From contig NC_133292.1 of NCBI RefSeq assembly GCF_005239225.2, positions 7,226,985-7,290,984 of the forward strand: a stretch of DNA of 64,000 nt. The letters run 5' to 3'. Both the position numbers and the translations under genes were made by a program. The notes beneath the pieces were generated by a model. It saw only the letters and a list, made by a program, of their open reading frames with translations. It did no database searches and was not told where the DNA came from. Below are positions 12,691 to 26,313 of this stretch, in pieces; the first letter of the stretch is position 1, and every line of letters starts with the position of its first letter. The DNA is from Populus alba (taxonomy: Eukaryota; Streptophyta; Magnoliopsida; Malpighiales; Salicaceae).

Positions 12691-15600
12691 TGTTTAATTT
12701 TTTGTTAATTTTAATCTCCTGTCTTAATTGTGATTATTAAGAGATATATGTGATCTCTGTCGATTCACTTTATAATCGGATCGAACCATTGAACAAAATT
12801 TAACTAGAAATCTAGTTTAAAAAAAAATCATATCCCCAGCTTCTTCTTCTTCAATGGTTAGTACCCGTGATATTATTACTAAGAGACCGATCAATAATTC
12901 AAGTATATGAAAATTTGCTAGAGCATAGGAAAATGGGGTAGTTGAGAAGTATAAATCTTTAGCGTGACTGTTTATTCTTTTTCTTGGCCTTATTATTATT
13001 ATTATTATTAAAGAAAAAGTAGAGTTCAGCAAGAATGAAGAGGAGGCCTAAAACCCTTGTTTTTCTTGAACTAAACCTAGTTTAACTCTCTTGGATCATC
13101 TACTCTTATATTATGCAATCTAGGAAACTGACCTAGATGCCTTAATTTCTTGAACTAACGTAGTTCTTTCTTGTTTTGACCTGTTGAAACTCCACTATAT
13201 GTAAAGATCATTATTATCTCGCCTCCCTCGATCCCTCCCTAGCTCCCTCCCTCTGCGTACTAAATATCACAGCACAGTTGTTGATAAGATTGATCATTAT
13301 ATCACTTGAACAATATGATGACTGCACTGATTTATAGGTTATTAATTAGTAGTTTTAATTCTTCGATCCTCTCTTCTTTCTTTGTTTTCTTTCCTAGCAC
13401 TGTTTTCTTGTGATTGGTTTCTAGCTAGCAACAAAATTCAAACAGCTCGAATTTTGGGAGGCTGCAGGCATGTTGGCAAGAAGGGCAACATTAATTTTTA
13501 CCAAATCTTAATTCCCTAGCAACTAATGTGGCTTCATGGTCCCGGCTTTTCTTGATCGTCTGGGCTCCCCACCATGCGCAAATACACACGTGCATCACTG
13601 ATTTACACATTTTGTACTTACAGTTTCTGGTGCTACCTTTATACTACACCATCTAATTATCCATCTTTGATCTTAGATTTGTTCTTCTTTTTTTCTTTTT
13701 TTTTTGCGTTGATTTTTAAGATCTTGGGTTATGAGATTCAGGATAGTATTCATTTTGATCAATCTCTCTGATCCCTATGAAAACAACATCTCTTCCCTGC
13801 GATAACAACAAATTATTATAGAAAAAAGAAGAAGAAGAGATAGTAGGGTACAGGCATCAATGAAATGGAATAAAAATAATCCTTGTGATTGCTGCTCTTA
13901 TTTTATTTTGCTAACCACCACCCGAGTGTGAAAATGACCAGTAGCCAACCTTTAGTTTCCATTCTACTGATATATCATTGATGCATATCTTACTATATAG
14001 CATATGGTACTCTATATATTTTGTTAATTATTAGCACAGACCCACCAGTCACTCCCATACAAATACCATTTCTATATTTCAATTCAGACCCATATCCAAT
14101 TAAAATGATGCAACACTTGGTGATGATCTCAAATTCTTAAATAACTTGGTGTTTTTTTCCCTGTACTATTCTTCCTGTCCTGGTTTTCCTTTTCTTTTCA
14201 ATCTTAAATTATTATTCCCGATCATTTTTCATATAGCAGCAACTTTCCTCGCCTCTCTTTCTGTCGTTTTGTAGAATCAAATCATTTTGATTACTGTGCT
14301 TTATTTTTTCCTTCGTTTAAGCTGGAACTTTAACCATATCAAAGTCCTGAAGAAGTCAAAAGGAAATAAAAAAAGATAGATTCGTCCCTTCTAATTTACT
14401 TTTGAGAGATCGCTGCTGCTTCTTCTTCTAGGTTTGATCCATTAATATTCCTGTCAGGAAAAATAAGCAAAATAAATAGATGGATAGGTAACACCCGAGT
14501 ATATTCCATAGCTACAGTGGATTTCCGGGGACGAAGTTCAAAGAAAGTTTAACTCATTAATGCTGTAGAAAATGTCATATTCTTTAAAATGCAACGAAAC
14601 TGACTGACGCTAATCACTCTATGCGGCCATATTTGGATCTAATTACAAGGTTTCGTGGGGCGGTGGGTTCTGGCCTGATGGGCAAGTTATGTACAAAAAG
14701 GACCATAATGTGAAGGAAAAAAAAAGTGAAAAAAATTGAAAACGGAGAGAGGGAGGCCTGCCCGCAGAGATACTGATCAAATTTTAGTTTCTTTGTCGTT
14801 ACGTTAGCATTCATGGCTGTCGTTTGGGCCGAAGGTACTTCATTTAAGAAAGAGTGATAGATGAGTAGGGGAGGTGTGGGATTGGTTGGGGGTATTTGCT
14901 AAACCACACCTTGTAGCGACAAGTCTTGTCTCACACCACAGCCGGTGTAATTATTGACGTGTGGATTGATGTGAGGAATATATTATTACCTTTATATTGG
15001 AAAAGCAAAAGAGGCACCACATGCCCTGTGTTTATAGGCCCAAAAATAAACGGACAAAGCAGCCACCCCTGAGGCGAAGCACCATAAAAATTTACAGCCA
15101 ACATCAATGGCTGCTCTAACATTGAGGTCATGAGAGTGGTTCTTCGGAGCCCATTTTCCAAAGGGTCGAAACCTTCCTTCTTGCCCTCCTAACATGGCAG
15201 ATGATCATCATCCCATAAATGTGGTCAGTCGTCAGGTGAAAACCGGATTGCTTTTTTAGCAGTTTCCGTGCTACAGTCTCAGGGTCTGTGTTTAAAGACA
15301 ACATCTACAATTTCCTTTCCGGTTAAAAGCTTGTCTAGTCCCCAAATATAGTGCAATGACGTGATGGGATATTACTGCAGCATAGCTGAGGAAAACCGAT
15401 CGAGTGGCGTGCCCATTGATGCACCTGGGGAATTTGTTCGGGAATGGCTGGGTGGTTGGACGATCCTAGAAAAGGGAATAAGCAATTTCTAACTGCTGGT
15501 GGCCCATTGTAGCGCCTACGTGCTCTTGCAAGTAGCGTTTCAATTTTTCATGTTAAGAATAATTTAGTAGATAGATTGTTTTTCTTTTCTTTTCTTTTCT

Positions 15601-16789
15601 AAGTAAGGAATTTCCCTTTGATCTCCTGTATTTATTATCCTTGTCACGGACTGACCATTTAATGTGTGTGGTTGAATAGTAAAAAAAAGAAGATGAGTAG
15701 GTGCACAAAGAGCTACATGTGAGTCACCATCAATAAATGTTCCGTGCACTTGAGAATTTACCATGAGAGAGCAATGCATCTAAAATATTGTATGGCTATG
15801 AGCAGCTCTATTCTTCTCTTCCCCCCCGTGGCATGCAGCTTGAAGGGCATGTGCATGATAATCGCTGTGGATGCTGAATTGAAATTTATAAATAAGTTTC
15901 AGCTCTGGTGAGACTATCAATTCCCTTGCCAATTTTGCAGCCAGCTCGAGCTGTGAAGTTTTATTAATTATTTTCCAATTTGGGCACGTGATTGGGAGAT
16001 GCAGGAGCACTTGGATTGGAGAGAGTGGTCGAGGTTATTGAGGAATGATCTTGACTCGTGGTCGTGCTTCAAGACAATTAAAATGGGCCTCGCTAGCTGC
16101 TGCCCTTCTCTCTTAAACAAAAGACACGTGTCATTTAGCTGCCTAACTAATCCTAGGCGGAATCAATGCAGGTTTTTATAGTTTGGCTACCGAGAGCACA
16201 GGCTTCCAAATTACCATGCCAAACAGTGCTTAAGACAGCTAAATGATCGGTCCCCGTGTCACCTTAATAATTTGCTTGCAGGTCAATTTATCTACGCTGG
16301 TGTTTTTCTCTCTCGTCTTTTTCCTGGTAGGAAGACGCAATGCCATACCGTCCCATTTTATTCCAAACTCGTCTCCAGTACTCCATCATTTTCAAAAATA
16401 AAAAATGATTTAAAAAAAAACAATTCTAAATTTTATAATGTAATTTTTTATATTATAAACACACTCTTAAAACCCTCACAAGTGTATAATTATTTTAAAT
16501 AGAAAAATTATAAAAATTATCAACTTGAGATTTCAGATTAATTATAATATTGTATCTAAGTTAAAAAATGTAATTTATGAAATTTAAACCAGGAATGATT
16601 GAGCTAGTGGTTCACTTGAAAATATATATATGCTAATATCATAAAGTCTAAATAAAATTATCATGTCAGATATTTCTTAATTACATCGAGAATAGGAAAA
16701 ATGATAAGTGAGGAGGAGTTTAACCTCACTTTAAAACTAAGAAATATTTGTATCAACGCAGCAGAATGATAGTAGCTTAACATCTTGTT

Positions 16790-16985
16790 TGCTTTTATAT
16801 TTTAAAAATATTTTTAAAAAAGTTTAAATTTTTTTTAATTTTTTATTTTAAATTAGTATTCTTTTAGTATTTTTATATTATTTTGATACGTTGATATTTA
16901 AAATAATTTTTAAAAAATAAATAATATCATTTTAATATATTTTTAAATAAAAAATATTTTAAAAAATAATTACAATTAAACTCAC
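16790..16985 (-). repeat. Copy of dispersed AT-rich MITE-like family, reverse orientation
   Basis: Reading the minus strand gives the family order: a TATTAAAATGATATT core, TAAAAATTATTTTAAATATC, then a CAAAATAATATAAAAATAC segment. It is flanked by TTTGCTTTTATATT on the left and ACAATTAAACTCACAA on the right, like the ends of the family in Populus as I remember it. Confidence 0.5.
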
Positions 16986-19824
16986 AACTAGCAAAATGCT
17001 GTTTTATATACATAAAATAGTTTGGAACTTCTAGCTGGTGTTGTTAGCACTTAGCACACCGCACCTCTAAAACAACTACTCTAGAATAAAATAAGATTAG
17101 CTATAATCACAATAATTGGTGACGTCTCGTTCTAGAAGATGAATTGAACATATGGTATTACGTACACTCTCACTCCTTTAATTTATTACCTCATATTTCA
17201 TTTAATATATTTAATCTCTGAACTAATGCACAGTGCAACTACTTCTATTTAATTAATTGATTAAATGTACGTCTAATCTAAGCGTAGAAAATGAAAAACC
17301 ACAGATCACAGACCACCAATATAATAAACAACAAGATAATCAAACAGACAAGGCAACGTTGTTTCCTTTTGAAAACAAAAACAAAGACAGTGTCGTTTAA
17401 TTTCTGCCGCTTGTTTTCCGTACTAAATAAATAAATTGATGAAGAAGGAATATATAATTGGTGCGTGTTGAAGGATGACGGCTGTCAAGATAATGTTGTA
17501 AGATACACGGCGTTAAGAAAGATAACGTGATCTCGCATCGTATCCACAGAGAATTTGCCTCACGCTTTGCTTTCATTGGTGAATGGCCTTGTTGCCCTCT
17601 CATTCCATTTTCTTAGTGGGGGTTGTCGCTTCATTGCTCGATGCCCCTTTACTTGCTGGAATTATAACCTACAAGCATGTTTTTTTATTACTCAATAAGG
17701 GTTTATGCGCGTGTATATACTAAGCGTTAGTGCTAGAAAATGACATCAAAAATTGACTTAATGATTAAAACTATCCTTTGACGACTAAACATTGAGCCAT
17801 GATATAGAATATAAACTTAATTATTAGATGCTTTATAAATGATTGTATTTCAGTGATGCAATTAATGTTCTTAATTAAATTTAACAAATAAGAGAGGACA
17901 ACATGACTTCTGAGAAAGAAAGAAAATATATACTAGCAATTAAGCGCAATTATGTAATTAAAGTATGGGCTTGTGTGTGATTAATTTAGATGTAGGATAC
18001 AAACAGTGGTGGAGATGAGGGGCTGGTAAGGATCTTACCCCTACAAAAAAAAAATGTTTTTTTCAATCTTTTTCTTGTCAATATTTATAATTTTAATAGT
18101 AAAATAACTAAAATTTTAATCTTTTTAAAATAATTCTTTTAATCTAGCCATATTTTTTTTTCTGCCCCGTACCTGGATACAAGCTGTTCATTTCTTAATC
18201 TTTAGCTATAAATAAATATTTTCGTGTCTGCTGGGTGAGCAGGGTTACATGGTTTTGGGTTTCGAAATTTATCCAATATGAACAGTACCCCCGACCAAAT
18301 TAAAAGATATCAGTTAATATATATTTCTTGACAATAAAAATGCTAAATTCTTGCTGAGAATCTCGATAAACAAGCTATTACATTAGTAGATAACATGTGA
18401 TTTTTGTACGATAAAAAAAAAAAAAAAAAGGGAAAGGACTAATTAGGACTGGCGAGTTGTCCAAGAGGTGGTTCTAGTTCTATTCAGTAAAAATCTCCAA
18501 TGAAAGACCAGCATTTTGTACAAGCTCCGAGCAATGTAAATTGTAGCCCTTTTGATTCTTTTATTTTTTTACCGTGAACTCTTTAAATCCGGAAATCAAC
18601 TGGGGTTTTCCGCTAGCTTGAGAGGAAGAAACAGTCGGTGGCACCCGGAATTGGAGGGGCAGTGGGTTTTTGGTAAAACCAAGAAAAGGGCCAGAGGAGA
18701 AGAGTAGCGTCACTGTATGGTGTGTTTTTTTTTTTTTTTGAAACGTCACAGCATGGTGGGTCCTGCATAGTTTGACAAACTGTAGTTTTGGTCGCCGACA
18801 TGATATCTAGATCGTGAAATTCACTGACAAACGGTGCGTGATGGCCCTTCCTCTCCTCTCACTTTTGCACTGCAACCCCCAATCCTAAAGAAGATGAACC
18901 CACACCCATCTATCATTCTCCTTCCTTTGAAATTGCCTTTTGTTTTGCCTTGCTGTAACCCTGTTCGAGACCAGAGAGAGTAGGATGCGGATGTGAAGAT
19001 GCATGGGACGGGAGGGGATGAGAATCCTAGTATTAATATTGGCTCCGGATGTCTGACTTTTGTGTGCTGACGGACCGATTTACTGGACAGAGACCCCTGA
19101 ACGTTTCTTAGAGTGGCTCCACCGTTATTATTATCTGGTCATTCGCCATTTTCAAAAATCATGAGAAAATCGATGTGCCTGAGTCATTTAATTATATTGT
19201 TTGTGATCACAAGATTATCATGATATCACGTAATCGATAGAGCATATTCCTGGTTTCGATGAACAATAGTTTGTGGGCGTCCTTAGCACCTAAAGATGAT
19301 AATAAAGATGACAATATACACATTTGTATGTTGTCTTATAATCCAAGTATAATTATTCGTTAAATCTGCTCATATAATTGTTTAGTTTTTTCTACAGAAA
19401 AATAGATTTCCTGACATTCTTCCGTCACTTGTACAGTTTAATTTATTGAGGTTGGAATCAATTGTGAATTTAACTCATCGTAGTATATGAAAACTGATTT
19501 GAAATTTTTTATCATTAAGGAAAAATAAAGATAAGAAAGAATATAGTAATCAGTTAAGTCTTTAAGAGTCCCTTGAATTGTTTTTCTCGAAAGAAACCAT
19601 ATCCACCTGAACAGAGGAAGAGGATGGACATACAAGGAGCATAAGAGGTAAATGAAATTTAAAAAAAGAAAGAAAGAAAGAGGCCAGGACGGTCTTGGTA
19701 GCAGGCTCAGCTTATTTAAGTCCAGAACTGGATCTGGTAATTTGGGCTGGAAATGGGGGACAATTGCTTGAACCAATCAGCCCATCAAAGAAAAAGAGCT
19801 TTCCACGAATACGAAAGCAAAAGC

Positions 19825-19907
19825 CGCAGACAGAAGGATTTGAACCTGCGCTGGAAAAGCCCACCAGATATCGAGTCTGTTGATTTAACCACGCCGGAGG
19901 GGAGAGG
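19825..19907 (-). pseudogene. Decayed tRNA-Ser(CGA)-like sequence
   Basis: The minus strand has a D-arm-like GGCGTGGTTAAATC, an anticodon-arm-like ACAGA-CTCGATA-TCTGG with CGA at the anticodon position, a Ser-type long variable arm (GGGCTTTTCCAGCGC) and a B-box-like GGTTCAAATCC. It is not a working gene: position 37 is T instead of a purine, the T-stem has a mismatch, and the seven bases upstream of the D-arm do not pair with the TGTCTGC 3' end. It may be a tRNA pseudogene or the head of an old SINE. Confidence 0.4.
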
Positions 19908-20669
19908 TTTCAGTGGCTTTTATTTAAACTTTAAGAAGTAATAACCTCGCCGACGTATAAACACGACTCTCATGATGAATCTGTGTAAATATTCTGGGAG
20001 AGATGAGAGGGTTCAGTGGATGGTTGCTTTAACCAAAATCAAGCTCAAACAAAAAATTCCCGACGTAGGTGAGACAGAAAGCGCTACTGTATATAAGACC
20101 ATGTCCAAGGCGTGTAACAGCTACTACATTCAGGTCTTGCTAGTGGAGAATAGAATCGTGATGACAAAATCTGAACTACTGCATCTGTTCCGCTCCGATG
20201 GGCACGCCTCCACCTGATGTGTCAGTCGTACAGGTGATATTGTAAACATAGGCTCAACTGAGCTATCAGAACTCCGATTCTTAGCATCGGCTATCCACTG
20301 CTCCGCTCAAGTGCCTTCATCTCTATGTAGGTTCATATTAGATCCATGCAACCAACCACCGGACCGCTGTTATCAAGCAACATCGTAATACAGGCTACAA
20401 TTATTCGTCGAGACACATACATGTAGCTCAATTGATAATATATACCGGCAGCTTATCATCTAACCATATCCCAATCCCACAATCACAGCACAATGTCATC
20501 AAGTAGTAGATAGTCATGGATAGATAATGCTCAGTCGAGAAAAGGGGGGGAAACAGCTTTAGACATGCGCTTAGCTGAGTACTGCTAATTTGACATCATA
20601 ATTACAATAAAAAGGGAATAAGTAAATAAAATTGCGCTGCATCTATGCTGAAGCAGCCCTGATATGCAT

Positions 20670-23047
20670 CTACTGCATCCACAATGATGTTGCTGATCTT
20701 ATTGATTCCAATAATGTTGATACAATCGTATCCCTGTAGCAAACTGGAGGGATTGATTTTGCTTTTGCCCTTGGGATGGAATGGCGAGATTGTTTGTTGC
20801 AAGCTTTGGGTGTGGCAGTGCCTTTGTAGGCCTTGCAGATGTAAGTTATGAAGTCCTCGTAGTCCTAAAAAAATCACAACAGAGTAATTTCTAAATTCCA
20901 TCAAGTAATCTTCCAAAACTAAAAAAACAAAAAGTACAGAGAAATCAATAACCTATGATCAATCATAAATGGTTCATGAGTGAAGAACAGTTATCACAAA
21001 TAGCAAAATTGCAACCGGGTTGCAGAAAGTTTTGGTGACAAAATTTTGTAGTCGTCAAACAAGACAAATTTCTTATGGTTGTAGTTAAAAGAACAAAACC
21101 TCATAAAGTGGCTGTCCATCCACCACCACCCATGGCACATATTTATGTGGAGGCTGAAGGGCATTTGTTTCAGCAGCATACTCTAATTCAAGCTGCATAG
21201 AAGTGCCAAAAATAGATCCAATAAGTTATGTGGCGAAAACAATTTTTGGACCATCAAATAAATAACATAATGACAAAAGAGAGAAGGAAACATTAGGAAG
21301 TCAGCAGAACATTGAGTTATCTTTATGCGGTATAAGACAATGAACTTTTAGGTGGGAGGCCAAAATGATATACAGGTAACCAAGCCACAAGTGGGGGAAA
21401 TGCCAAAGATGACATGATCACCGTACATTGAAATTTCAGAATCAGAGCTAAGGTTTCTAGTCGCATGGGCTTTTCTCTTAGAACCATTTGATTCAAGCAT
21501 TGCTTCAGGCTTTCCTCACTGTCGCGAGGCATTAAACAGAGGTCTAAAGCAATTCAAATCGTTACAGGGATTTCAATATATTTATTCCTTTTCACTTTCA
21601 CCTCACTGTCCATATATTGCCTGCCCGAACTATCCCTCTTTTAAACAGTATGCTGGTTCTTCAGATATCTAACGAGCAAAACTTTTCATCTGCATGATTC
21701 AAACTTTTCTCCCTTCCAAGCTTCAGAGTTTAGTATTTTGCCTATAACCAACCAGGCAGTATCATCGTAGCAGGGTAAGGAAAACAAAACTATTTTCTTA
21801 CCCCCTTAAAGTCAATCCAGCAAATAAAACCACAGTAGCAAGTATCATAAGATTATAGCTGATTTCTTAATGCATTTGCTTCAATCAAAGGCGTTTCCCT
21901 ACGTGCCCCAGGAAATTGAAAGTTAAGACAATTTTCCCTGACTAAGCTCAGATCGTCATCAGAATCTGTAACAAGTCACTGTCGAAACTTTATTGGAGCT
22001 TCCTAACATCAAACAATCATGAAATCAAAGCCTTAACTTCATTGTGCGTCTACATAAAACTCCAGCTAATATGCAATAGACCAAGTCATGTTTTAATCAA
22101 CCAGATACGAGGTCCATACATTTCAATGAACAACTTAAAAAAGCAACTGTTGATTACTGTAAACTAGGAGGAATCACCACATATGAAGATCTATTCGTGG
22201 TAACTTAATTTGTTAGTTCATAGAGAACACGGTGACACAAAATTGCCTCACACAACTTGAATTGATTAATTCAAAAGCATAATAAATCTAACAGTAAACT
22301 AACCTCATTTCCATATCCACCAGTAAAGCACTCGGAAACAGGCTTTGGATCCAAACCCAATTCTTCGAAGCATGACTCCCATTCTGGGTACTTTCTCTCA
22401 TAAACCAATTTCTCAACACAGTAAACAAAAGGAAAATGGTCTTCCTGCATCATAAACATCACAAATTTAAGACAGAGAACCAAAACACACAAATAACAAT
22501 ACTGGGTACCTTAATTACCACATAAAACTTATTCTGAACCAAATAAAATCACACTTGAAGAAATCAAGAAGTCTAACCAATTTAGGCCAAGCATGAATTG
22601 CACAAGCTTCCACTGTATTCAATAAACATTCATATGGACCATGCTGCAATTTAAACATCAAATAAACAAAATTTAGCAGCCTAGCAATTCCTTGCCCACA
22701 AAAATATTTGACCTTTTCAGTCGGATAATAGTCAATGATATAAAAGCTCGAAAGGGTCAATTTTTATAAAGAACCTGGCAAACAAAGGTGCCGTTTCCTC
22801 TGATTTTGGCATTGCCCCAAGGAGAGAGGTAGAGATCAACGATGGAGAGAAGATCATCATCTTCAACGAGCTTGTCAAGGTAATTCACTATGAAATTGGC
22901 ACTGTATGGACAGAGAGATTCATAGTATAGTGCCAGGGAAACTTTATCAGAATTTGAAGGGTGAATTGTTGTAGATGAAGAGAAGGAGGAGAGAATCAAG
23001 AGGTAAGTGAGGAAAGAGAGGGCGGTGGTCGTTAGACGAGAAGCCAT
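20670..23047 (-). CDS. GILT-family thiol reductase (gamma-interferon-inducible lysosomal thiol reductase type)
   Basis: Five exons (23047-22775, 22643-22578, 22444-22304, 21192-21100, 20864-20670), all joined in phase 0 with GT-AG borders, encode 255 residues. The start is the ATG at 23047. Residues 1-26 form a signal peptide. The GILT signature CQHGX2ECX2NX4C is perfect at residues 90-105 and spans the exon 1/2 junction. The active-site region reads [12 protein letters not shown] (C46, S49), so the second Cys of the usual CXXC is Ser. A conserved PWVVVDG motif lies in exon 4, and further cysteines follow. GILT enzymes reduce disulfides in acidic secretory or vacuolar compartments; the plant members include OSH1. 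The short Lys/Arg-rich, Cys-containing tail after residue 200 is typical of plant members. As I recall, Arabidopsis At1g07080, a GILT gene, sits next to LSH6. Confidence 0.93.
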
Positions 23048-23750
23048 CACTGAAAGTTTATGATTTTTTTAATTAATTATTGTTCGCTTTAATTTGAAGA
23101 AGAGGAAGAGAGATTAGGTGGTTACGACGTTATTTGAAAGTGAAGATGAGGATAATTTGGAGCAGTGAGAGTATATTTGAAGACGATTTTTCAAGGAAAC
23201 AAAAATGATGGATTTTACAGGTGGATGTCAGCTGACTCTGCCACCACATAATACGCTGCCGGCACAGTCAAAACGGTCCATTTATGTTATTCCAGGCAAA
23301 AAAACTAAGACAAATTTTTTATTTATTAGAATCATTCACTGCCTTGATTTCATGTGCCCTTAGTTTTCAACTACACTGTAACCCACGCTATGCCGCCCTC
23401 TAATTCAATTTTTTTTTTTTTTCTTAACATGAGAAAAACTCAGGCAACAATAGTATTTCAAAAAAAAAAATAATAAATGAAAAAAACCTGATGCCCGTAT
23501 TATTAACTTTAGGGGTGTTCACGGTCCGGTTCGGTCCAGTTTTAACCTAAAAATTCAACTAAACCGAAAAATAATAGTCTTTGTTAATATAACCCGAACT
23601 GAACTGAGAACCGGTTCAAACCGAACCGGTTTTGTTCAGTTCGGGTCGGTTTTTAGCATCCAAAACCAGAAAAACCGAAGTATTTTTGTTGCTGCCGTTG
23701 TATACCTTAATCTGGGCTTTGTACCAATGGAGGAACGAGATGGTGTACTA

Positions 23751-23999
<249 letters not shown>

Positions 24000-24016
24000 C
24001 TTGAACATTGAGATCA

Positions 24017-24150
24017 TAGGGTTATGGGAAAAGGAAGGGGGAAAGGGAGGGGGGGAAGGGGGAAAAGGAGGGGGGCGGCTCTTAGGGTTATGGGAAAAGG
24101 AAGGGGAAAGGGAGGAGGGAAAGGGGAAAGGAAATTAGGCGGCTGTGAGG
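24017..24150 (+). repeat. Purine-rich 66-bp tandem repeat with G-quadruplex potential
   Basis: GTTATGGGAAAAGGAAGGGG starts at 24021 and again at 24087 (period 66 bp). Both copies consist of G runs of 3 to 7 separated by A runs, ending in a GGCGGCT(C/G)T(T/G)AGGGTTA-like junction. Only purines occur over long stretches of the plus strand. Four or more G runs in close succession fit the G-quadruplex pattern. Confidence 0.8.
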
Positions 24151-24419
24151 GTTAGGGTATTTAGTTTTAGGATTAGGATTTTCTTTTTATACTCTTTTTT
24201 TTTAGATATAATTAAACCGGTTCGGTTTGGTCCGGTTCAATCGGTTTAAGCTTTTTTAAACCGGAACCGAACTGGATGGTCTGCTTTTTTATTTTTTATT
24301 CGGTTTTTTTATCGGTTCGGTTTTTTCGGTTAATTTTTTCTCAGTTTTTTCAGTTTAATCGGTTGGTCGGTTTTTTTGAACATCCTTAATTAACTTGATT
24401 ATATTCAGTAATATAAGTT

Positions 24420-25460
24420 AATTTAATAACTTGATTTAAATTGAAGGTAATGATAGAAAATGAATCCTAAAAAAAAAATCTTGTAATAATTAACTAAAAA
24501 AATAAGTCATTGATATCATTAATATAAGAAAAATATAGGAAAAATCACTAGAACTCATAATCACTTTACTGTGGACATCGCCCACAATCAAAAAAATTGA
24601 CTGAAATGGTTCAAACTCCACTGCAACAACATGCACAACGACAACGAAAAAAGTTGCATGGGTCGATAGTGTAGTGCCTTAAAAAAGCAAACTAAACAAA
24701 ACACATTGAAGTGAGTATTCGGCTATATTCAACCAATCAATTCCAATTAATTCAAAAATAAAATTTAGTTTGAAAAAATAAATTTAACAAAGAACAACAA
24801 ATAAAAAAACCACAAGATAACCTGAACAAATAAAAAAAAGGCGTGGAAAGCATATAAAAAAAACAAAACTCAATCTCCAATTAAATAAATATCAAAAGCA
24901 AGATTGAAAAAGAATTGGTTTAAAAAATGATAAAATTGAGTAAAAAAAATATTAACCTTAAAAATTTGAAAAGCAAAAAAAAAAAACCAAAAGAATGAGA
25001 ATAAAATCTGATATGAAAAAAATAATAGGGGTGAAATTGCAAAAAAATAATAAATTATAAAAATTATCTTAGGTGATATAAATAGACATTAAAATAATGG
25101 GGATCAAATATGAGAAATGAAAAAAATCAAACAAGGATGAGATTGAAACAAATTCTGGTGTGCAAAAATTATTTTTAAAAAATAAATATTAACCAGAGAT
25201 GAGGGACTAAATAAAAAATAAAAAGAACTTATGGGGCTGGTCTAGAAAATTGCAGGGTATAGCACAAAAATTAAGGGAGAGAGAAGAGAAATAAAAAATG
25301 ATTATTGGAGCCAAATCGAAAGATCATTCTATGCATGCGCCACCGTTACATAGAGGAGATGCCGCGATGAATCTAAAAACGCTTTGTAACGGTGTTTTTA
25401 GTTACCAAAATCAACTGCACATATCATCCAAATATAACATGTTGGTTGACGTGTGCCTGT
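24420..25460 (+). repeat. Strand-asymmetric A-rich repeat-like segment
   Basis: The plus strand is heavily A-rich with short purine phrases such as GGGGTGAAATTGCAAAAAA, GGGGATCAAATATGAG and GAGGGACTAAATAAAA. Such text is common in non-coding parts of plant LTR retrotransposons and their solo remnants. I found no LTR pair, primer-binding site or coding remnant, so the class is uncertain. Confidence 0.35.
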
Positions 25461-26288
25461 GTCAATAAAATAATTTTTTTAATTTATTAAAAGATAAACA
25501 ATAATAATAATAATAAAAAAATAACAATAAAAAAACAATCAGGTTAATAGTAAAAACACCCTCAAAACCAAGGTATCGAAATTTGAGCCTCCAGCGTAAG
25601 AAGTTATTTTTATTGTACAAATAAAAAGAATAAGACCAAAACACCCCTATTTGGCAAGCAAATTTTTTTTGTTTATAAGGGCAAATGTATTATTTTTCTG
25701 TGCATCTGTTAATTAAAAATATAATTTTACCCTTCAATGGCATCCAACAATGCATGAATCTTTTTGGTGTTTATGATATTTTACTATAAAATTTAAAAGT
25801 TAAACACTATTCTTGCCCTTGATCAATTTTAAAATACCAAAAAGCTTCTATTGCAAACAAAATTCTGCTCTTAATCATTAACCTTGTGCTTTTTTTTTTT
25901 AAGGGCAGGATAGTAAATTCCTTATTTCCATCCACAAAGAAATGTATCCAGGAAAACAGGGAATTCAGTACCCCTTTCTTCTTCTTCTTCTTTTTTAATT
26001 TTCACGTAAAGTCTAATAGTTTTTTTGCTTCAAGGAGTACTGATTTTGGGTTTCCGGGCTTAGACACTAAAAATCCCTGGAAAATGGCTTTACACAGGCT
26101 ACCCGTAACCCAAATAAATAATAATAATAAAAAAAACAGGTTCATTCCCCAAGAAAGATATGGGCTCCTACAGGTTCTAGGCTTCTAGCCCTCACACGTG
26201 CATTGTCGAGCCCTCAGGTTCTAGGCTATTGTAATAAAAAATTTTATGGGATCCGCACACCATGAAATGGCATCAAGCTAATTGAGTC

Positions 26289-26313
26289 AAAAAAAAAAAA
26301 AAAAAAAAAAAAA
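26289..26313 (+). repeat. A25 homopolymer
   Basis: Twenty-five consecutive A bases between the TIR-element region and the CCR-like gene. The surroundings (25.5-26.9 kb) show no gene and no SINE promoter boxes upstream of the run. Confidence 0.95.

Larger units (their letters stand above)
12691..20669. other. Gene-free interval between the ALOG and GILT genes
   Basis: No gene is supported. Long open frames are absent, and short ones lack domains or exon partners. It contains one dispersed AT-rich repeat copy (16.8-17.0 kb), a degraded repeat around 18.0-18.2 kb that opens with a GTGGTGGAGATGAGGGGCTG-type end common in plant repeats, and a tRNA-Ser-like relic at 19.8-19.9 kb. Confidence 0.55.

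Noticed and set aside
12990..13010. Short (TTA)n tract after the ALOG gene
   Set aside because: Too short and common in this genome to be informative.
19438..19776. 112-codon minus-strand open frame with hydrophobic stretch
   Set aside because: Composition is typical of translated T-rich DNA; no start context, domain or partner exon.
19695..19941. Overlapping plus-strand open frames
   Set aside because: They run through the tRNA-Ser-like relic and have no domain; the tRNA reading explains the sequence better.
23048..23050. An extra start codon one position upstream of the GILT gene
   Set aside because: The codon is GTG, not ATG; the ATG at 23047 is the start.
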